NCBI GenBank assembly: GCA_018398765.1
Contig: JAHBMJ010003503.1
Span: 1-10,390, forward strand
Source: Chromera velia
Lineage: Eukaryota > Sar > Chromeraceae
Direction of reading: 5' to 3'
DNA length: 10,390 nt
Shown: one piece after another, positions 7,942-10,390 of the stretch
Position numbering within the stretch: the first letter of the stretch is position 1
How the letters are laid out: each line of letters opens with the position of its first letter
The notes under the pieces: model-generated
Told to the model about the DNA's origin: nothing
The model's database searches: none
What the model saw: only the letters and a program-made list of their open reading frames with translations
Translations under genes and position numbers: made by a program

Positions 7942-7983
7942 AAAACCGGGCTAAATTTCCTGGGAATTTAGCGGAATTTACCC

Positions 7984-8276
7984 TTGGAATTTAGTGGAAT
8001 TTGGTGGGTTTTAGTGGAATTTACCGTGGAATCTACTCGTCTAAATTCCACTAAATTCCATAAACGTTGAAGGCTTGTTTCTCACGATCTAAAAAGAGAC
8101 TTCAAAGAGTTAGAGGCTTAAATCAGCAGTGTTTGTAAAGCTTTATAAGATGTATAAACACTGCCAATTTAATCGTGAGAAATAAGCCTTAAAAGTTTGC
8201 GAAATTCAGTGGAATTTAGACAAGTAGATTCCACGGTAAATTCCACTAAAATCCACCAAATTCCACTAAATTCCAA
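7984..8276. mobile_element. Imperfect 293-bp palindrome (MITE-like hairpin element)
   Basis: Bases 7984-8088 pair with 8172-8276 (position i with 16260-i) at roughly 90% identity; the ends are TTGGAATTTAG and its complement. An inner pair, CAGTGTTT (8127-8134) with AAACACTG (8156-8163), continues the hairpin. About 30 nt around 8089-8118 have no partner. The arms contain direct repeats of GGAATTTAGTGGAATTT. No coding capacity is visible. It resembles a foldback MITE. Similar GGAATTTA units continue to the left (7955-7980), but the right side stops abruptly at a hAT-like end, so the palindrome may once have been longer. Confidence 0.75.
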
Positions 8277-8277
8277 G

Positions 8278-8616
8278 CAGTGACCAGATTTGATTTGATT
8301 TGATTTTATTTGAAGTACGGCCTTACCTCAAATCAAATCTTAGGCCTGAGAGACTTCAGCATGATAGGGCCTCTCAAATCCTATCAAATCTACCTCAAAT
8401 CTGACCCTTTAACCTCAAATCTCTAGGATAACTCAAGTCTTAAGTTAAGATGACTCTCTAGGATAACTCTAACATAAAAACTTATGTAAGCTCTTAGCTT
8501 TGACAATAGCTCATTAATTTTGAGAGTCTTTATTTAGTTTTTTATCTAGTTTTTAGTGATTTTCTTGTCTCTAGGGCTTAATTTCTAAGATTTGCTAGTG
8601 GTGTCGACTGTGCCAT
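8278..8616 (+). mobile_element. Left part of an outer hAT-like element, interrupted
   Basis: It begins CAGTGACCAG followed by GATTT repeats, like the inner element's ends (TAGTGACCATG plus GATTT repeats). The following 150 bp parallel 8617-8770 (CCTATCAAAT, TTTAACCTCAAAT). A 14-bp direct repeat, CTCTAGGATAACTC, occurs at 8421-8434 and 8456-8469. At 8616 it is cut by the inner element and its TGTGCCAT target. The matching right part with AAATC repeats resumes at 10258. No coding frame is seen, so it is a non-autonomous member of the same family. Confidence 0.55.
8609..8616 (+). repeat. Target-site duplication TGTGCCAT (left)
   Basis: This exact 8-mer recurs at 10250-10257, immediately outside the opposite inverted end. 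Eight bases is the hallmark length for hAT insertions. Confidence 0.9.
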
Positions 8617-8639
8617 TAGTGACCATGTTTGATTTGATT
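8617..8639 (+). repeat. Left terminal inverted repeat of inner hAT-like element
   Basis: It is 23 bp, starts TAGTGACCATG and continues into GATTTGATT. It matches the complement of 10227-10249 without mismatch and then diverges (T versus A). More GATTT units follow to about 8650. Confidence 0.88.
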
Positions 8640-8720
8640 TGATTTGATTTAAGGTAGGGCTTAAACTCAAATCAAATATCCAGTCAGGGAGGACCTAGTG
8701 TTTAAAGACCTATCAAATAC

Positions 8721-8736
8721 GATCAAATATTTGATC
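8721..8736. repeat. 16-bp perfect palindrome in the subterminal region
   Basis: GATCAAATATTTGATC is perfectly self-complementary and built from the AAAT/ATTT words that make up the element ends. It may be a protein-binding site; there is no direct evidence. Confidence 0.8.
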
Positions 8737-9025
8737 AATATGACTTTTAACCTCAAATATGAAGGTCCCGAAAAAACTTTTGCAAGTACTGATGCGTCAC
8801 GCATACTGATTCAAATGAAAAAACCTAAATCTTGATGGTTTGCTCTCAAAAAAAAAACGTTTTGAGTTGCACTGAAATTGACGTTTCACCTCCTTTTACT
8901 TCATGCAGAGGTAAACCGATCAGCTGAACGTTTTCCCGAACAGCTGTGTTAACTTTTCTGGTGTTGGAACATCTTTTACAGCCCCCTTTTTGAACGTCTG
9001 CAAACGTTTTACACCCCGTAAAGAC

Positions 9026-9838
9026 ATGTCACACAATCCGACAGGGTCGAACGGGAAGAAGGAGGCATTTGTTTTTAGAGCCGAGTACGCAAAAAAAATA
9101 TGGTCCGTGCAAAAGGGGGCAAATATGATTCAGTGTCAGGTGTATGAGAAGCAGATTGTCACCTACGAGACAGATCCACGGGTGAGGTACCCCGCTTTTG
9201 ACCGATTCGCCACCGGAGACATGTTGTATGACTGGAACATTTTAGATGTGAACCACGAGAGATTGCAGCATGCCTCTGATCTCGAGCGTCGAAAGGCTGC
9301 GACCACATTCCCTGTTGGTGTGGAGCAGTTCCAGAAAGGCAAGGGAAAAGGCAACGGGGGGGCTGCTGACAGTGCTGGAGGGGGGGCCGCTCCTGCAGGG
9401 CCCGGCAGGAGGACCAATTTGAAACCAAAGGAAGCGGCCGCAGACGCAAATGCTGAGAAGGCTGGGGGGAAACTTCCCCCTCCTGAGAAAGTCATCACTC
9501 CAGGTGAGGAAGGCTACCGACCTCTTTATATTCACCTCCAACACAAGGGGCTTGTTGTCGGCCCTGGCACGGCACAGAGGGTAGCCGAACTTACCAACTG
9601 TAGATGCTTAGCTGCCCAGAAACAGGATGGTTCCAACACCAACAGCAATAGCAAACGTATACGTGGTTTTCCGTCTCACCCCGTTGTCATCTCTCCGCAA
9701 CCGAATAGAAGCCGAGGAGCACCCACTCCTGGAAAGCCGAAAAGCCAGAGAAAAACCTCTCAGCAGCTCCCACCACCGATCGATTCGATTCACATTGAAG
9801 AAAGTGATCATGAAGAAGAGGAAAAGGAAGTGTCATAA
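9026..9838 (+). CDS. Unknown 270-aa protein carried by the hAT-like element
   Basis: The frame runs from ATG 9026 (G at -3) to TAA 9836-9838. It is open upstream to 8915, so a spliced 5' exon joining at TTTTACAG 8981 is possible. Residues 11-105 look folded (EAFVFRAEYAKKIWSVQKGA, FATGDMLYDWNILDVNHERL). 106-128 is a Gly/Ala/Lys linker. 150-200 is a second compact segment (YRPLYIHLQHKGLVVG, with CRC near 192). 201-250 is polar and basic with Pro/Ser/Arg/Lys, and the tail is acidic (DHEEEEKEVS). No BED finger, DDE core or hATC motif is seen, so it is not an obvious transposase, and I recognise no family. It is intact and more GC-rich than the AT-rich element around it, which suggests capture of host sequence. 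It could be a nuclear or nucleic-acid-binding protein, by composition only. Confidence 0.55.
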   Translation: MSHNPTGSNGKKEAFVFRAEYAKKIWSVQKGANMIQCQVYEKQIVTYETDPRVRYPAFDRFATGDMLYDWNILDVNHERLQHASDLERRKAATTFPVGVEQFQKGKGKGNGGAADSAGGGAAPAGPGRRTNLKPKEAAADANAEKAGGKLPPPEKVITPGEEGYRPLYIHLQHKGLVVGPGTAQRVAELTNCRCLAAQKQDGSNTNSNSKRIRGFPSHPVVISPQPNRSRGAPTPGKPKSQRKTSQQLPPPIDSIHIEESDHEEEEKEVS

Positions 9839-10140
9839 AGCTGAGTGATTGTCACATCAATTTTGGTACGTGCTCTAACTTTATCGTATCAACAAAAAGT
9901 CATATGTAATTTTAAATCTATCAATTTTACGTTCTTAATCTCTATTAGTACTAGAGTGAGTCTCAGTGACTAGTGTATATACACTGCCACACAGGCATAT
10001 TTTTTTTACAGAACTAATAAGTTATAATTTTATATATATTTTTTTAAATTTTTGAAACACACATCAGAAATGTTCTGATAACTATTGTCATGAGAAAAAT
10101 GATCAGAGTGACAGTAAGTCAGTGACTCAGTGAGGAACCC
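9839..10140. other. AT-rich 3' flank of the passenger ORF
   Basis: No gene is seen. The sequence is AT-rich with T8 and ATATAT runs (about 9999-10050). It lies between the ORF stop and the subterminal AAATC repeats, so it would hold the 3' UTR of any transcript. A clean AATAAA was not found close to the stop. Confidence 0.45.
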
Positions 10141-10163
10141 TAAGAGGTTAACCTCAAATCTTA

Positions 10164-10186
10164 CCTCAAATATCAAATATTTGAGG
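10164..10186. repeat. Short subterminal hairpin
   Basis: CCTCAAATAT (10164-10173) and ATATTTGAGG (10177-10186) are perfect inverted copies around CAA. It lies inside the right end of the inner element, opposite the palindrome at 8721-8736. Confidence 0.85.
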
Positions 10187-10194
10187 TTGAAGCT

Positions 10195-10238
10195 CAAATC
10201 AAATCAAATCAAATCAAATCAAATATAATCAAATCAAA
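10195..10238 (-). repeat. Subterminal (AAATC)n array
   Basis: Consecutive AAATC pentamers run from about 10196 to 10236, with one TATAATC interruption. It is the mirror of the GATTT array at the left end (8631-8650). The array is longer here, as expected of an unstable short repeat. Confidence 0.85.
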
Positions 10239-10249
10239 CATGGTCACTA
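10227..10249 (-). repeat. Right terminal inverted repeat of inner hAT-like element
   Basis: It ends CATGGTCACTA at 10249 and is the exact complement of 8617-8639. TGTGCCAT follows immediately. Confidence 0.88.
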
Positions 10250-10257
10250 TGTGCCAT
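10250..10257 (+). repeat. Target-site duplication TGTGCCAT (right)
   Basis: It is identical to 8609-8616. Removing 8617-10257 rejoins the outer element at a single TGTGCCAT. Confidence 0.9.
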
Positions 10258-10390
10258 ATCGTCTTCAGTGCTGTCGAGAGTGACCTCTAGACTTCAACCT
10301 CAAATTTACTTCAAATCTGGTCAGATTTAAGCTTGAAGCTCAAATCAAATCAAACCAAATCAAATTAAAACGGATAGACATAGCGGGAAG
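10258..10390 (+). mobile_element. Right part of the outer hAT-like element (continues past window)
   Basis: TCAACCTCAAATTTACTTCAAATC and an AAATC array at about 10340-10368 mirror the left part at 8278-8440 in inverted orientation. The expected terminal GGTCACTG is not reached before the window ends, so the element is either truncated or continues outside. Confidence 0.45.

Larger units (their letters stand above)
8617..10249. mobile_element. Complete hAT-like DNA transposon, 1633 bp, with passenger ORF
   Basis: The two ends are inverted copies. The first 23 bases match perfectly; they start TAGTGACCATG and run into GATTT units. The identical octamer TGTGCCAT flanks both ends. TAGTG fits the YARNG start known for hAT terminal inverted repeats, and 8 bp fits hAT target duplications. 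Subterminal GATTT/AAATC arrays and short palindromes (8721-8736, 10164-10186) resemble transposase-binding repeats. At 1.6 kb it cannot hold a full hAT transposase (usually above 600 aa). Its only long frame, 9026-9838, shows neither a BED finger nor a hATC region. It is therefore probably mobilised in trans. Confidence 0.85.

Noticed and set aside
9159-9544. Three minus-strand ORFs of about 100 codons opposite 9026-9838
   Set aside because: They are shadows of the GC-rich plus-strand coding frame; mostly Pro/Ala/Ser composition.
8281-10370. CRISPR-like array from repeated AAATC/GATTT words
   Set aside because: The repeats are 5-bp tandem units at transposon ends with no unique spacers, in a eukaryotic context.

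Overview
The window looks like nuclear DNA of a eukaryote. It has no compact operons, very few long ORFs beginning with ATG, alternating pyrimidine- and purine-rich tracts, and several families of transposable element. Scattered GCATGC/TGCATGC words and a few WGAGACG-type words would suit a coccidian apicomplexan (Toxoplasma/Sarcocystis relatives). This is an inference from word usage; no housekeeping gene confirms it.

Layout. 1-1010 is a perfect foldback element: two 450-bp identical inverted arms around a 110-nt spacer that carries an (ATGC)8 array. 1011-4900 is mostly non-coding, low-complexity sequence with one weak candidate exon (2824-3087), a possible Ty3-type LTR edge at about 3941, and an AT-rich stretch (4620-4925). 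5031-7936 is a complete but old LTR retrotransposon of 2.9 kb: LTRs of 261 and 262 bp, 5-bp target duplication CCTAC, a primer-binding site of initiator-Met type touching the 5' LTR, and a polypurine tract touching the 3' LTR. Its internal region holds a decayed gag-like frame (one frameshift, two internal stops) and no visible reverse transcriptase, so it appears non-autonomous. 7984-8276 is an imperfect 293-bp palindrome (MITE-like).

From 8278 to the window end there are nested hAT-like DNA transposons. The inner one (8617-10249) is complete: its inverted ends start TAGTGACCATG and it is flanked by the 8-bp duplication TGTGCCAT. It carries one intact 270-aa ORF (9026-9838) that does not look like a transposase. 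This element sits inside an older relative whose left part is 8278-8616 and whose right part resumes at 10258 and runs out of the window. The older relative in turn appears to interrupt the palindrome.

The window is therefore a nest of mobile elements beside low-gene-density DNA. The most unusual item is the small hAT-like element with an unrecognised, apparently intact passenger gene. Next come the compact LTR element with an unrecognised gag-like protein and a CpG-decay mutation pattern, and the mutation-free 1-kb palindrome.
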